Positions 16,202 to 26,700 of a stretch of DNA of 35,939 nt are shown here, in pieces. Below the pieces are notes generated by a model. The model searched no databases. It saw only the letters and a program-made list of their open reading frames with translations, and was not told where the DNA came from. Origin of the DNA: Planctomycetota bacterium (GTDB lineage Bacteria; Planctomycetota; JACOTG01; JAJDCM01); assembly GCA_029260825.1 (NCBI GenBank), contig JAJDCM010000058.1:1-35939 (forward strand), in the 5' to 3' direction. Made by a program: the position numbers and the translations under genes. The stretch's first letter is position 1, and each line of letters opens with the position of its first letter.

Positions 16202-16708
16202 CTAACGCTTCTCGATCCAGAGGGGGACGCTCACTTCACCCACCTTCACTGCTTTGGCGGAATCCGGAGCGGCGTCGCCCTTTTCGAGGGCGTTGGCCAG
16301 GGTTTCTCCCCGGATATAGTCGTCCCACTCCGTAATCGCCGTTACGACTTCCGGGTCCGCGGCCAGGAATCCGACTTCGATTCGATCCTCGATTTCAAGG
16401 TCCGCATCCTTTCGAAGCTGTTGAACCTGCCGGACAAAGTCTCGAGCCATTCCCTCCCGAACCAGATCCGGAGTAAGAACGGTTGAAAGCGCAATTTGAA
16501 CCCCGCCTTCATCCGCGCAGACCCAATCTTCCGATTGCTCGGTGCTGATGAGCACATCCTCCGGCTCGAACTTCACTTCGACCCCTTGAATCTCGGCGGT
16601 CACGGCCTTCCCACCTCGCAGATCCGAGAGGAGGTCGGGGGACAACCCGGGAAGCTCTTTGCGGATGGCGCCCAGGAGCTTTCCGTGGCGCGGTCCGAGA
16701 GTCTTCAT
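16202..16708 (-). CDS. ileS: C-terminal part of split isoleucyl-tRNA synthetase (168 aa)
   Basis: It carries the C-terminal extension of the IleRS type whose tail contains LGPRHGK (residues 4-10 here), an acidic strand region, then [20 protein letters not shown] and a final VPLWIEKR. Its ATG at 16708 overlaps the stop of the main IleRS ORF (ATGA). Joining ...SYAYSRT to [10 protein letters not shown] gives the spacing expected in a continuous IleRS, so the split equals loss of a single base. It is either an assembly or sequencing slip, a true frameshift, or a two-subunit enzyme kept together by translational coupling. The tail is thought to support tRNA binding. Confidence 0.8.
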   Translation of the reverse strand: MKTLGPRHGKLLGAIRKELPGLSPDLLSDLRGGKAVTAEIQGVEVKFEPEDVLISTEQSEDWVCADEGGVQIALSTVLTPDLVREGMARDFVRQVQQLRKDADLEIEDRIEVGFLAADPEVVTAITEWDDYIRGETLANALEKGDAAPDSAKAVKVGEVSVPLWIEKR

Positions 16709-19700
16709 GTTCGGCTATAGGCGTAGCTCACGAGATCATCAAGGTTTTCCTGAGGCGTCAACGTCTTCACGTTCAACTCCTCACGGATCACCCCCGATAG
16801 CTCGGACAATGCAGTCTTGAGAAGCTCTTCCGGAGGCCCTCCTGGCTGGGCGCGACAGGCGTATCGAATCTCGGCAAGAGGCTGGCGCACTCGAAGATTG
16901 CCCTCATCCCGCAGCTTGTGGCCAAGACCCACCATGGTCTGAGCCGCCGCCATGCGCTGGTTCAAACCTTCGTCCAGCATCGACTCATCAACCTGGGGAT
17001 ACTCGCAAAGATGAACGCTTTCCTTTGCCGCCGGATCTCCCCCGATCAAATTCCGATACATGCGCTCGGTAAGGAAAGGAATGCACGGAGCCGTAAGCTT
17101 GGAGACGGTGATCAGGACCGTATGGAGGGTCTGGTATGCCGATAGTTTGTCTTGATCTCCCGCAGCGCGAGAGCGCCAGAATCGACTTCGGTTGCGCCGG
17201 ATATACCAGTTGGAAAGATCGTCGATGAGCTCGGCGGACGCCCGACAAACTTCAGGGGAGTTGAACGCACTGAACTCTCGATTACACGTTTGAATCAACG
17301 CCTGCAACCGGGAGAGCATCCACCGATCCATCTCCGGCCGGTCAGCAAACTTGACCTGTTCCGCCTGAACATCAAACTCATCCAGACGAGCGTAGTTCAC
17401 AAAGAACACGTAGGAGTTCCAGAGTGGGATGAGGATTCGCCGCCGAATTTCATCCGCCGGTTTACTCACCACCTCACACGTCGGAAAACCCTCCGACGTC
17501 TCGCTGACCGGGCCATCCGGTGTTTGAAGAGTCACCGGTTTTTCCGGGATACGCATTCCAAAGCGCAGATCCGCGGCAGGATTCTGGGCCATGTAAAGCC
17601 AGCGCATCGTGTCCACCCCCAGCTGCTCGGCCGCCTCCTCGAACCAGATGGCGGTTCCATCCGATTTGTGCATGGCCTTCCCTTCCTCGTTCATCACCAA
17701 TCGATGACCGAGAAGAGTCTCGAACGGAGGAGTGTTGTCCATCATGGTGGCCATGGAAAGCATGGCGTAGAACCAGTTACGAAACTGCCCGGGAAAGCAC
17801 TCGGTAACAAGATCCGCCGGATACCACTTCTTCCATTGCTCTTTGTCGGTGTTGTATTGAAGGGTAGAGAAAGGAACGATTCCCGCATCCAACCAGGGGT
17901 TTCCAACATCGGGAATCCGGCTCATGAGATTGCCGGTCTTCTCGTTTCGAATCTTCACCACATCAATCCAGGGCTTATGAGGAGTGTGTCCTTCAAACTC
18001 CTCCCACCCCTCCACCGCTCGCTCTTTTAGCTCCGCAAGAGATCCCATGACCTCGAAATCACCCGTCTCTTCATCGAACCAGATCGGGAGAGCAAGACCC
18101 CAGAAACGTTTCTTCGAGATCATCCAATCCCGCATGTTGGTCAGCCACTCGACCTCACGCTCGTAACCTTCAATACTGGAAGGGAGCCAGGAGATCTTCT
18201 TGGCCACATCTTTGATCTCATCCCGCCAATCCATCTTGATGAACCACTCGTCCACCAGCCGGAAAACGAGTTCTTCCCCGGTTCGCCAGCAATGTGGATA
18301 AATGTGGGGATACTCCTCGACCGCGACAAGGAATCCCGTTTCCTTGAGGGTCTCAAAGACCAGAGTCGCCGTTTCAGGATCAACCGCCTCGCGGCCGGTA
18401 AAATCTCCAAAGCCTTCCAGAAAACGGCCATTTGGCCCAAGAGGAGCAATGCTCACCAGACCCTGGGCAGCGCCAAGCTGGTGATCAAGATCACCACAAC
18501 CCGGAGCAACGTGAACGATTCCAGTTCCTTCCCCCGCTACAACGTGAGGGCTTCCCTTCGAATCTCTCCCCCCGTCGATGACCCGGTGACAGGCAACACC
18601 ACACAGCTTGGCGAGGTTTGACTGCTCCGGGACTCCGCCCATCTCACTCTGGGCGGCAAGATCATCAAACGGCCCCCGGTACTCCCAGCCAACCATCTCG
18701 GCCCCAAGAAGGGTCGACTCGATCTCGAAACCACCTTGCTCCTTGAAAATTTGCCCCAGAGTCTTGAGCTTGGGAACACCCTGTGGCCATTTCCACTCCG
18801 GACGGCCAAACCCCTCCTTGAATTCCTTCGCCAGGCGAGGGTAATCGAGATTATCTTTTGCAAAATAGTAAGCAGCTCCATCGCGCTTGGCGCGAAGCTT
18901 GACGTATTCAAGATCCGGATTGATGGCCGCCGCCACGTTGCTCGTCAACGTCCATGGGGTCGTGGTCCAGGCCAGGAGATATTCGTTTTCTTTGTCTTTC
19001 AGGGGGAATCGCACAAAACACGACCGGTGCGTTGTGAGCTTGCGTCCGTCCGCCACTTCCATCTGGCTGTAGGCGCTTTCGCTCCTTCCCGACCAGGGCA
19101 TCACGTCATAGCCCCGGTAGATCTTCCCCCGATCGTTGCATTTCTTGAGAAATGCCCAGATGGTTTCGTTGTTCTCGGTCGAGAACGTGAAATAGCTTCC
19201 GCCCCATTCCGGATTGCCAAGCTTCTCCACCAGCTCCTCGGCCTTGCCGGTGGCTTTCTTGCCAGAAGGAGTTGTAATCGTTACTTCCGCTTCCGTGCCG
19301 ATGGCCTCGGAGAGCTTTCGCAATTCATCCGGATTGTCCCAGTCCATCCAGAAGCCAAGACGCTCCGACTGCTCGGTCTGACGGGCGGCAAAACGAAGAA
19401 CGCGTTTCTTACATGCTCGAACAAAAGCATCGATGCCCTGGTCGAAGATGTCCTTCTTCGTCTTGTAGCCCATCTCTTTTTCAACTTCCACCTCGACCCA
19501 GAGACCCTGGCAATCAAAACCGTTTTGATACCGGAGCTCGTGCCCCTTCATGGCAAAGAAGCGCTGGTAGGCATCTTTATAAGTACGCCCCCAGGCATGA
19601 TGCACTCCCATGGGATTGTTGGCGGTAATGGGACCATCGAGGAAGCTCCACTTGGGCAACTCCGCGTTCTGCTCCCGCAACTTGCGAAAGATCTGGTTCT

Positions 19701-19767
19701 CATTCCAAAACTTCAGGACTTCGTGTTCGCCGCGAACAAACTGGGCGTCACCAACTTTCTCGAACAT
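16705..19767 (-). CDS. ileS: Isoleucyl-tRNA synthetase, main part (1020 aa)
   Basis: A cytoplasmic class I synthetase that charges tRNA-Ile. The HIGH motif appears as GVHHAWGR (residues 54-61). The CP1 editing domain carries [12 protein letters not shown] and [15 protein letters not shown]. The KMSKS loop is the variant AMHKS at 698-702, followed by [10 protein letters not shown]. The anticodon-binding region includes [10 protein letters not shown] and [14 protein letters not shown]. The frame ends at SYAYSRT, where the next ORF continues the protein after a one-base shift; together they make about 1188 aa, a normal length for this long IleRS type. ATG 19767 has only a weak site upstream, and no T-box core sequence is visible in the 149-base leader. 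The triple-RidA gene lies upstream on the same strand. Confidence 0.92.
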   Translation of the reverse strand: MFEKVGDAQFVRGEHEVLKFWNENQIFRKLREQNAELPKWSFLDGPITANNPMGVHHAWGRTYKDAYQRFFAMKGHELRYQNGFDCQGLWVEVEVEKEMGYKTKKDIFDQGIDAFVRACKKRVLRFAARQTEQSERLGFWMDWDNPDELRKLSEAIGTEAEVTITTPSGKKATGKAEELVEKLGNPEWGGSYFTFSTENNETIWAFLKKCNDRGKIYRGYDVMPWSGRSESAYSQMEVADGRKLTTHRSCFVRFPLKDKENEYLLAWTTTPWTLTSNVAAAINPDLEYVKLRAKRDGAAYYFAKDNLDYPRLAKEFKEGFGRPEWKWPQGVPKLKTLGQIFKEQGGFEIESTLLGAEMVGWEYRGPFDDLAAQSEMGGVPEQSNLAKLCGVACHRVIDGGRDSKGSPHVVAGEGTGIVHVAPGCGDLDHQLGAAQGLVSIAPLGPNGRFLEGFGDFTGREAVDPETATLVFETLKETGFLVAVEEYPHIYPHCWRTGEELVFRLVDEWFIKMDWRDEIKDVAKKISWLPSSIEGYEREVEWLTNMRDWMISKKRFWGLALPIWFDEETGDFEVMGSLAELKERAVEGWEEFEGHTPHKPWIDVVKIRNEKTGNLMSRIPDVGNPWLDAGIVPFSTLQYNTDKEQWKKWYPADLVTECFPGQFRNWFYAMLSMATMMDNTPPFETLLGHRLVMNEEGKAMHKSDGTAIWFEEAAEQLGVDTMRWLYMAQNPAADLRFGMRIPEKPVTLQTPDGPVSETSEGFPTCEVVSKPADEIRRRILIPLWNSYVFFVNYARLDEFDVQAEQVKFADRPEMDRWMLSRLQALIQTCNREFSAFNSPEVCRASAELIDDLSNWYIRRNRSRFWRSRAAGDQDKLSAYQTLHTVLITVSKLTAPCIPFLTERMYRNLIGGDPAAKESVHLCEYPQVDESMLDEGLNQRMAAAQTMVGLGHKLRDEGNLRVRQPLAEIRYACRAQPGGPPEELLKTALSELSGVIREELNVKTLTPQENLDDLVSYAYSRT

Positions 19768-19916
19768 GGTGTTGCGTAGCTCTCTAATGGGGATTCAGGG
19801 GACAAGTTTGAAAACCAGACAGCTTACGCCTCTGGGATCGATTTTTTGCGCGGGCTTACAAATGGAGCCCTAACATGCCGCTCAACAACAGCTTACACGC
19901 TCTCTATTCGCCTGGA

Positions 19917-21119
19917 CTAACCTTCGCCGGGGGCAGTCGCCGTCATCATGATCTCAACCATGGCCTCTGTCGACATCAATCCGGCGCCCACCGTGGTCCG
20001 AGCCGGTGGCGCGGTCGGAAGGAGCTCCCGATAGATCTTGTTCACCGCACCGAAGTTTCGGACATCTGTGAGGTAGATCGTCGATTCGAGCACATGGGAG
20101 AAATCAAGATTGGCAGCCTTCAGGGTCGCCCGTAAGTTCGCCAGAGTTTGACGGGTCTGCGCGTCGATGTCGCCAGGAACATAACCCGCCTTACCTCGCC
20201 CCACCATGCCCGCGAGAAACTGGCGCCCACCCGCTCGTACCGAGGGAGAAAACGGACTCGTGGGTGGAGTCGTCCCATCCGCGAGAATCACCTGATGCTT
20301 GCTCGCATTCATGACCGCCACGCACTGGATTTCAACCAGCATCGCCGGATTCATGAGACGAGTCCGAACCGTTGCTCGGGCCGGAGGGCTCTTCTCAAAG
20401 AACATCCGATACACCTCATTCATGGAGGAGAAGTCCCGAGCATCGGTGAGATACACCTTGGAGCTCACCACGTTCTCATAACCCATTCCCGCGGCTCTCA
20501 GGACTCTTCCGATGTTGCGAAGAACCTGAAGGGTCTGAACGGTCACATCCCCCGGGACCAGATTTCCGGTCTCCGGGTTTCGACTCACCATCCCGGAAAT
20601 AAAAAGCGTATCCCCCGCCTGAACTCCCCAGCTATAGGGAGAAGCCGGGGTTTTCCAGCCATCCGGCGTGATCTTCTTTTTCACCACTCCCCGTCGCGCC
20701 GCAACCATGCCGATTTCGATACCGATCCCCGGAAGGGCCAGATCGGTCTCGACCGTCGCTCGAGTCGGAGGAACGTCTTTGAAATAGGTCCGATAGACCT
20801 GGTTCATCTCCTGGAAATTTCGAGAATCGGTCAAATAAACGTTGGAACAGACCACGTCAGAGAAGTCCAAGCCCGCCGCTTGAAGGGTCTTTTTGATCCT
20901 CCCGAACGTCTGGTGAGTTTGCTCCTCGATCCCCGCACCCCTGGATCCCGCCTCCGGAACCGCCGGGATAGCCCCGGAGAGGTAGACCAGATCCCCGGAC
21001 ACAATCGCCGGGCTAAACGGCAAATCGGCCGGTGTCCCGGGGGGAGCAACCACCTGCCTCTCCGGAGAAGTCGGGGCAAAACCAAGAAAAACCGATAAAA
21101 GAATGGAAAGATAGCTCAT
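19917..21119 (-). CDS. Triple RidA-domain protein, probably exported (single-chain pseudo-trimer)
   Basis: 400 aa from ATG 21119 (AAAGGG upstream). A short hydrophobic N-terminus (residues 1-16) looks like a signal peptide or anchor, though it lacks positive charge. Three complete RidA/YjgF/UK114 domains follow, at about 24-143, 150-270 and 275-395. Each has the N-terminal PFSPAI/PYSWGV/PFSPSV motif, the VYLTD strand (IYLTD in the third) and the active-site pair: Arg120/Glu135, Arg248/Glu263 and Arg374/Glu389. Ordinary RidA is a ~130-aa homotrimer with active sites between subunits, so this chain could fold as a trimer by itself. RidA hydrolyses reactive enamines or imines from amino-acid metabolism. 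Export would imply another substrate. It is divergent from the 21220 operon and upstream of ileS. Confidence 0.85.
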   Translation of the reverse strand: MSYLSILLSVFLGFAPTSPERQVVAPPGTPADLPFSPAIVSGDLVYLSGAIPAVPEAGSRGAGIEEQTHQTFGRIKKTLQAAGLDFSDVVCSNVYLTDSRNFQEMNQVYRTYFKDVPPTRATVETDLALPGIGIEIGMVAARRGVVKKKITPDGWKTPASPYSWGVQAGDTLFISGMVSRNPETGNLVPGDVTVQTLQVLRNIGRVLRAAGMGYENVVSSKVYLTDARDFSSMNEVYRMFFEKSPPARATVRTRLMNPAMLVEIQCVAVMNASKHQVILADGTTPPTSPFSPSVRAGGRQFLAGMVGRGKAGYVPGDIDAQTRQTLANLRATLKAANLDFSHVLESTIYLTDVRNFGAVNKIYRELLPTAPPARTTVGAGLMSTEAMVEIMMTATAPGEG

Positions 21120-21177
21120 GAGACACCCTTTCAGGGACTTCGAAAATCAACACCTCCGCATTCGCTTTCCGCGTCTA

Positions 21178-21183
21178 TATAAT
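21178..21183 (+). promoter_or_regulatory. Likely -10 element of the 21220 operon
   Basis: TATAAT inside TATATAATAG at 21178-21183 lies 36 bases before the ATG of the next gene, in the 100-base divergent gap. No convincing -35 is visible at the usual distance, so the assignment rests on the -10 only. Confidence 0.4.
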
Positions 21184-21219
21184 AGTTGGAGAATTCAATA
21201 TCGGTAGTCGAGGATTTTC

Positions 21220-22947
21220 ATGATGCGATCTGGAAGACAACTCGGGACGTTCATTCTGGCCTTCTTTGCCCTGGGATTCCCTCTATCCGGGGAGGCCTTC
21301 GGTCAGGATCGATTCGTCAACAAGGAACGGGGCTATACCATTGTTCCCCCAAAGGGTTACAAGGCCGCATTCTCCAGCAGAGGGGGAGCCAACTTCAACT
21401 CTCTGTTCAGCCTCCTCTTTTCGTCGAAGAATCATGTCCTTGACACTTTTTGGTTCCAGCGAGTCGTCCGCGCCAAAAACGGCAGCCCGGTCTCCATGCG
21501 GATGACGACCTATCACTTCCCCTCTCGCGAAGCATCGGCACCCGACCCGAAACTAAAGGTGTCAACCGGCCGCATCTATCGAACCTTCAAGGAGTTCGCC
21601 GAGGACAAGATCACCGGATTCTACTTCTCGAACGAGAAGAAAGTGACCGTCTCCGGCTATCCGGCAACCCTCTATGAAATGACATTCGAAAAACTCGCCA
21701 GAACTCCCCAGCACTGGCTCGCCTGCTCCTACGAGATTCCAAGCGGGGAATTCGCTGCGGTTCTCACCTGCTCAAGAGAGCATTTCCCGAAATATCGCAG
21801 CGACTTCGCCGGTGCTTTGAAGAGTCTGAGAATCCTTTCCAAGTCGGGAATCACGACGCCAAAACCCCGTGACATCTCAAAGGCCCTCGACGCGATCAAG
21901 CCTGACAAGGTCAAGATCGGGGACCCAGGCCTCACCGGTCTCGACCTACGCACATGGAAAAACGAAAAGAGACAGGAATCCTTTGATCGCGCGATCGAAA
22001 ACCTCGAATCGGGATGGAGCCACCAGGTTGTGGGAGAATACCTCGTCCTCACCGACTTCAAAGGCACCGCAAAAAAACGAGTTACAAACCAGGTCAACGC
22101 CACGATCAAATGGCTCGATAAGACATTCGCCGATGTAAAATTCGCCGCCCCGGGACCCGAGTCAGCAACCGACCTACACGGCGGCATCATCCGTTTTTCT
22201 CAATCACAGGGCTTTAACAAAAGCGAATCCATCAGTGGCCCGCTGAGTAGCTATCGCTCAACGGCAAGAAACCCAAAATCCATGGGGTTCGCATTCTTGA
22301 ATTACTACCTGTTCAGGTCCTGGCTTCAAGATCGTGACCCTCACCTCCACCAACAACTGCCAGTCTGGATTACCCACGGAATGAACGGCATCCTTCAGGG
22401 TGCCGTGGCAAAGGGATCCAAACTTTCCATTCCTCCTCGTAGCTCCTCCTTCGAAAACTTCATGAAGCGGGAGCAAGCCTGGAGAAAGGAAAGGTCGGGA
22501 AAACGCCCCTGGGTGGATGTCAAAGACATGATGCTCCAGCCCAAAAGAGAAACGTGGCAGGGTTATGGAAGACTCCAGAGCCAAGGGCTTCTACGTTATC
22601 TTCTCGGACCCGGATCCAAGAAGGGAAAGACAAAAGGCTTTCTTGCCGAATACCTCTCGGTAGCAAGCGAGGCTTCAAGTGGACTCGCCCGTGAGTTCCT
22701 TGCCGAGCAAAAAGAAAAAGAAAAACAAAAGGCGCAGAAAGACAAGATGACGGACGAGGAGCTTCTCGCTCTCGAAGATGAGCACTACAAAGATCGGCGC
22801 GAAAAAGAAAAAGACAACCGGGAAAAAGGCCGAGGTCAACGACTTCTCGACATGATCGGGGAGAAGTGCTTCGCCGATTGGACCGAAAAAGACTGGAAAG
22901 CATTGGACAAGAGTACTGCTTCCTACATGAGCAAACTTGCCCGCTAG
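21220..22947 (+). CDS. Secreted DUF1570-like protein, probably non-catalytic, 575 aa
   Basis: ATG 21220 (or the adjacent ATG 21223) follows GAGG. A signal peptide covers residues 1-29. Residues 30-215 form an alpha/beta domain of unknown type (GYTIVPPKGYKA onwards). Residues 265-480 resemble the DUF1570 gluzincin-like fold, with VVGEYLVLTDF, a helical core and LPVWITHGMNGILQGA at the place where peptidases have a W-x-x-EG motif. There is no HExxH, so it is unlikely to be an active protease. Residues about 495-560 are extremely rich in Lys and Glu and probably form a coiled coil. It is the first gene of a tight four-gene group (TerC 21 bases downstream). Confidence 0.6.
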   Translation: MMRSGRQLGTFILAFFALGFPLSGEAFGQDRFVNKERGYTIVPPKGYKAAFSSRGGANFNSLFSLLFSSKNHVLDTFWFQRVVRAKNGSPVSMRMTTYHFPSREASAPDPKLKVSTGRIYRTFKEFAEDKITGFYFSNEKKVTVSGYPATLYEMTFEKLARTPQHWLACSYEIPSGEFAAVLTCSREHFPKYRSDFAGALKSLRILSKSGITTPKPRDISKALDAIKPDKVKIGDPGLTGLDLRTWKNEKRQESFDRAIENLESGWSHQVVGEYLVLTDFKGTAKKRVTNQVNATIKWLDKTFADVKFAAPGPESATDLHGGIIRFSQSQGFNKSESISGPLSSYRSTARNPKSMGFAFLNYYLFRSWLQDRDPHLHQQLPVWITHGMNGILQGAVAKGSKLSIPPRSSSFENFMKREQAWRKERSGKRPWVDVKDMMLQPKRETWQGYGRLQSQGLLRYLLGPGSKKGKTKGFLAEYLSVASEASSGLAREFLAEQKEKEKQKAQKDKMTDEELLALEDEHYKDRREKEKDNREKGRGQRLLDMIGEKCFADWTEKDWKALDKSTASYMSKLAR

Positions 22948-22968
22948 GATACGGGGAGACATCTGACT

Positions 22969-23706
22969 TTGGAAATCTTTGCCACGCCTGAAGCCTGGAT
23001 CAGCCTACTGAGCCTTGCCGCCCTTGAGATTGTCCTTGGGATCGACAACATCGTCTTCATCTCCATTCTCGCCGGCAAACTCCCCAAGCATCAACAGGCC
23101 AAAGGGAGACAGGTCGGGCTCATCGGAGCTCTCGTCACAAGGCTGCTACTCCTCCTCGCCATATCCTGGATCATGGGGTTGGAAAAGGAACTCTTCGTCG
23201 TGTTCGATCACGGCTTTTCCGGACGACATTTGATTCTCCTTGCCGGTGGTCTTTTCCTTCTCTTCAAGGCGACCAAGGAAATCTTTGACAAGCTTGAAGT
23301 GAGCGATGAGAAAGGAAACGAAGTCAAGGTCGCCTCTCTCACCGGCGTCATCATCCAGATCATGTTGATCGACATCGTCTTCTCGCTCGACTCGGTGATC
23401 ACCGCAGTAGGAATGGTTGAACAGATCAGCATCATGGTCATTGCCATGGTCAGCGCGGTGATCGTCATGATGGTCTTCTCCGGCCGGATCTCCCGGTTCA
23501 TCGAAGCCCACCCCAGCATGAAGATTCTCGCCCTTTCCTTCCTTCTTCTGGTTGGCGTCTTGCTGGTTGCCGAGTCTTTTGATCAACACATCAATAAGGG
23601 TTATGTCTACTTCGCAATGGCCTTCTCCCTGTTCGTGGAGGTCATCAACATCCGGACTCGAAAAGCCAAGCGAAAGCCTGTTCCTCTGCACAATCAATAC
23701 CGATAA
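22969..23706 (+). CDS. TerC-family integral membrane protein
   Basis: The start is TTG 22969, with GGGGAG 11 bases upstream. The 245-aa product has about seven membrane segments. The family hallmarks are present: LEIVLGIDNIVFIS at residues 19-32 and IDIVFSLDSVITAVGM near 139, each with membrane Asp residues that match the proposed metal-binding sites. TerC proteins are linked to tellurite resistance, manganese export and metal supply to secreted enzymes. The neighbours are all exported proteins, so metallation during secretion would fit, but that is inference. No yybP-ykoY type leader is visible because only 21 bases separate it from the upstream gene. Confidence 0.9.
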   Translation: MEIFATPEAWISLLSLAALEIVLGIDNIVFISILAGKLPKHQQAKGRQVGLIGALVTRLLLLLAISWIMGLEKELFVVFDHGFSGRHLILLAGGLFLLFKATKEIFDKLEVSDEKGNEVKVASLTGVIIQIMLIDIVFSLDSVITAVGMVEQISIMVIAMVSAVIVMMVFSGRISRFIEAHPSMKILALSFLLLVGVLLVAESFDQHINKGYVYFAMAFSLFVEVINIRTRKAKRKPVPLHNQYR

Positions 23707-23729
23707 AACCCTCTCGAAGGAGCTCTGTG

Positions 23730-26700
23730 ATGAGATGCTTGGTCCCCGGTGCCTTCCGGATTGGATTCACTTTGATCTTGCTCCTCTGTGGGCTCGGCCT
23801 TTCCTTTTCTGGGCGCGATGCGAAGGCTGCAGGCTCTACCGTCCAGCATCTGACGGAGCACACAATTGTTGCTTCCGGCGAAACAAGGATGATCTCGTTT
23901 CGATGCGAGCCAGCCGCCGATGAAGCCATGGTTCTCTTGACGGAGGTGGCCGATCCTAGGATTCTTTCGGTTCTTGGCGCTGCAAAAGTCTTATCAGGCC
24001 AAGAGCTTGGCTATGTCCGGGTTCGGGGGCTTGAGCCCGGAGAAACCGTCCTTCACATCCAGGGACAGCCCCTTCGAATCCAGGTCATCAAAACCACGGG
24101 CTCCAGGGATCGATCTCTGGCCCCCCGGATCATCGGACCCGCCCCCGCAGCTGCAGTGTTTGGAACCGTCAGCATCGGAGTCGAAGTTCGCCAGGAGGAG
24201 GGCCGCCCCCTCCCCGATGTTTTCCTTGCCCTTTCCACCGGCGAAACTCTCTCCCCTGAAAAAGACAGTAAAAACAAATATCCTCCCTACCGGCAGCTCC
24301 TTTACCGGCTCGACCTGAACAGCAAAGAAGAGGGTCCTCTTACACTGACTCCCGTCTCCATCCACGCGGATTCAAGTCGCCACGAAGGAAAACCAGTAAT
24401 CGTTCGAGTCATCGCTCCCAGCCCCGCAGACATTCAAAAGGGAGAGGCGGAGGCCGACTACAAACTCGACCGTCCCCGACGCTTCCAGGACTCCCGCATG
24501 GTTGTCGGGAACAGCCCCAAGGCATCTCAAGGTCGCTATTTCGCCAACGCGTCGTCCAATCCCACTTTTTGCTTTCCCATTCACGTCGAGAAGGAAGCCT
24601 ATTATCAGGTCTTCCTGACTGCAGGAGGAACTCGCGCTCAGGGCGTACTCCCCACCGTGGAAATCGTTGTCGACGGCGCCGCCTACTCGAGAACAAACGT
24701 TCGCATTCTGGATGAAGCGTGGCATCGCATCGCGGTCGGGATTCCCATCCGCCTCGACCCTGGCGATCACATCGTCTCCCCGCTTTTCTCCAACGATTTC
24801 TACGTCCCCGGGCTCGCCGATCGCAATCTGTGGCTGGATCATATCGAAGTCGTTCGCCTGGATGAATTTTCCCCAGCAACCGGCCCATCGGATTCCGAGA
24901 TGGCCTCACCCCCTTCGATGATGAAGATGACCACCATGGCTCCCCGCACCATGAAAATGGGAATGAGCCCGACGAGCACCGCTGGCAAGGAAGCGTTCGA
25001 CCCTCTCGGCCTCACGCCCGTGGCGGTTCGGGTCGCTTTCGTTCGTCCACTTGATCAGTTCACCATCCCCGGGCTCACCGAGATTGAAGGAAGGTGCTGG
25101 TGGTATCAAGCAGACAGCACTCGAACTCCCTCCGTAGACCTCATCATCAATGGAAAACCCGTTTCCACCCAGCGCTCTGCCGCCCCCAAGTTCTGGGTCG
25201 ATCCACATTTCTTTGTACCCGGTAGAAATGAGGTGGAACTGGTCGCCACAACCGACTCGGGCTCCATCGACCGCACCCCCAAACAAACCCTTTACTATCC
25301 AAAAGAAGCCGCAAAAGACCGTTTGTCGCCACGAACCCATCATCGATTCAGCATCCACGAAAAGAGCTGGGATCCGGCAATCGAAGAGCTCTTGAAGAAA
25401 CAGCATTATCCAAACGAGAGAAGAGCCGCTCTATTTTCCAGTAATCAGGATCTTTCCCTTCACCTCCCGCAAGAATTGGAAGGAACCTTCGACATCTTTC
25501 TTGAAGCTCGAGGAGACGCCTTTGAAGGGCTTCCCATCGCTCAAGTTTCACTCGTAACGAATGGGGAAAAGAAAGAGCTGGGAGAAGCAAAGCTGCCCAA
25601 CTGGTGGGACACCAAAAGAACAGCGGAGAATGTGCGCATCAAGGCAGGGATAAAGAAACTTGTGGTTTCTTTTACGAACGACCACTATGCCAAGGACGCT
25701 GGCGATCGGAATCTCTGGCTGCAGTCCGTCGTCCTCGTGGAAAGGCCGCAAAGACCGGATCGAATCCCCCCGACGGTGAGCCTTCTCTATCCTCGCGAGA
25801 ATCAAGAGGTCTTTGCCCAGGATACGGTGGTGGCAACCGCTTCAGACAATGCTTCCCTTGCATCGGCTGAACTTCTACTGGATGGGATGCAAACCCAGCT
25901 CACCGTGGGGCTCAACCGAAAACCCGGGCCCATCGTCTTCCCCCTCATCCTTCGACGTCTCTCCCCGGGAGAACATACCGTGACCGTCCTGGTCCGAGAC
26001 ATCGCGGGGAACGTCACCGTTTCCGAGGCAAGGACGATCTACGTTCTGGAGGATCCCCCGAAAAATCCATCGATCTACGAGCGAGCCGTGCATCTCCTCA
26101 ATCGACTGGCATACGGCCCTGACCCGGTGGAAATGGCATCTCTTCTCACCCAGGGAGAGGATCTCTGGCTGGAAGACCGGCTTGATCGTCCCTTCGACTC
26201 ACCCGGAGATCTGGCTGCCCTGGGAACGGGCTACACCTACTTTGCCGGTAGGAGTAACTATGAATCTCCACGCCGGGTTCTCAGTCATCTCCTTCTGACC
26301 CCGAATCCCACCCGGGCAAGGTTTGTTCTCTGGGCCCAGAATCATTTCTCCACCTGGATTCAAAAGACCCAGGGCGAACGGAAATGGGCCGAGCACATTG
26401 CCTTTTCAAAGCTGGGGGTGAGCTCATTCCCCGAACTGCTTGCTACTTCCGCCGAGAGCCCGGCCATGCTGGGTTACCTTGATCAGGACACCAGCTATTC
26501 CGGACGCATGAACGAGAACTACTCCCGGGAGATTCTTGAACTCCACACCTTGGGCGTGAAGGGTGGCTACACCCAACAGGACGTGACCCACCTTGCCCAC
26601 CTGATGACCGGTTGGACGGCAAGTCTTCAAGGCGATGGATTGAGCGGAGGCCAGGCTCTTCGCACCTACTCCTTCCGCTTCGATCCCCAGCTGAACGACG

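Noticed and set aside
19768-19916. T-box or other riboswitch upstream of ileS
   Set aside because: No T-box core sequence or terminator/antiterminator pair is visible. A repeated ACAGCTTAC in this gap is too short to interpret.
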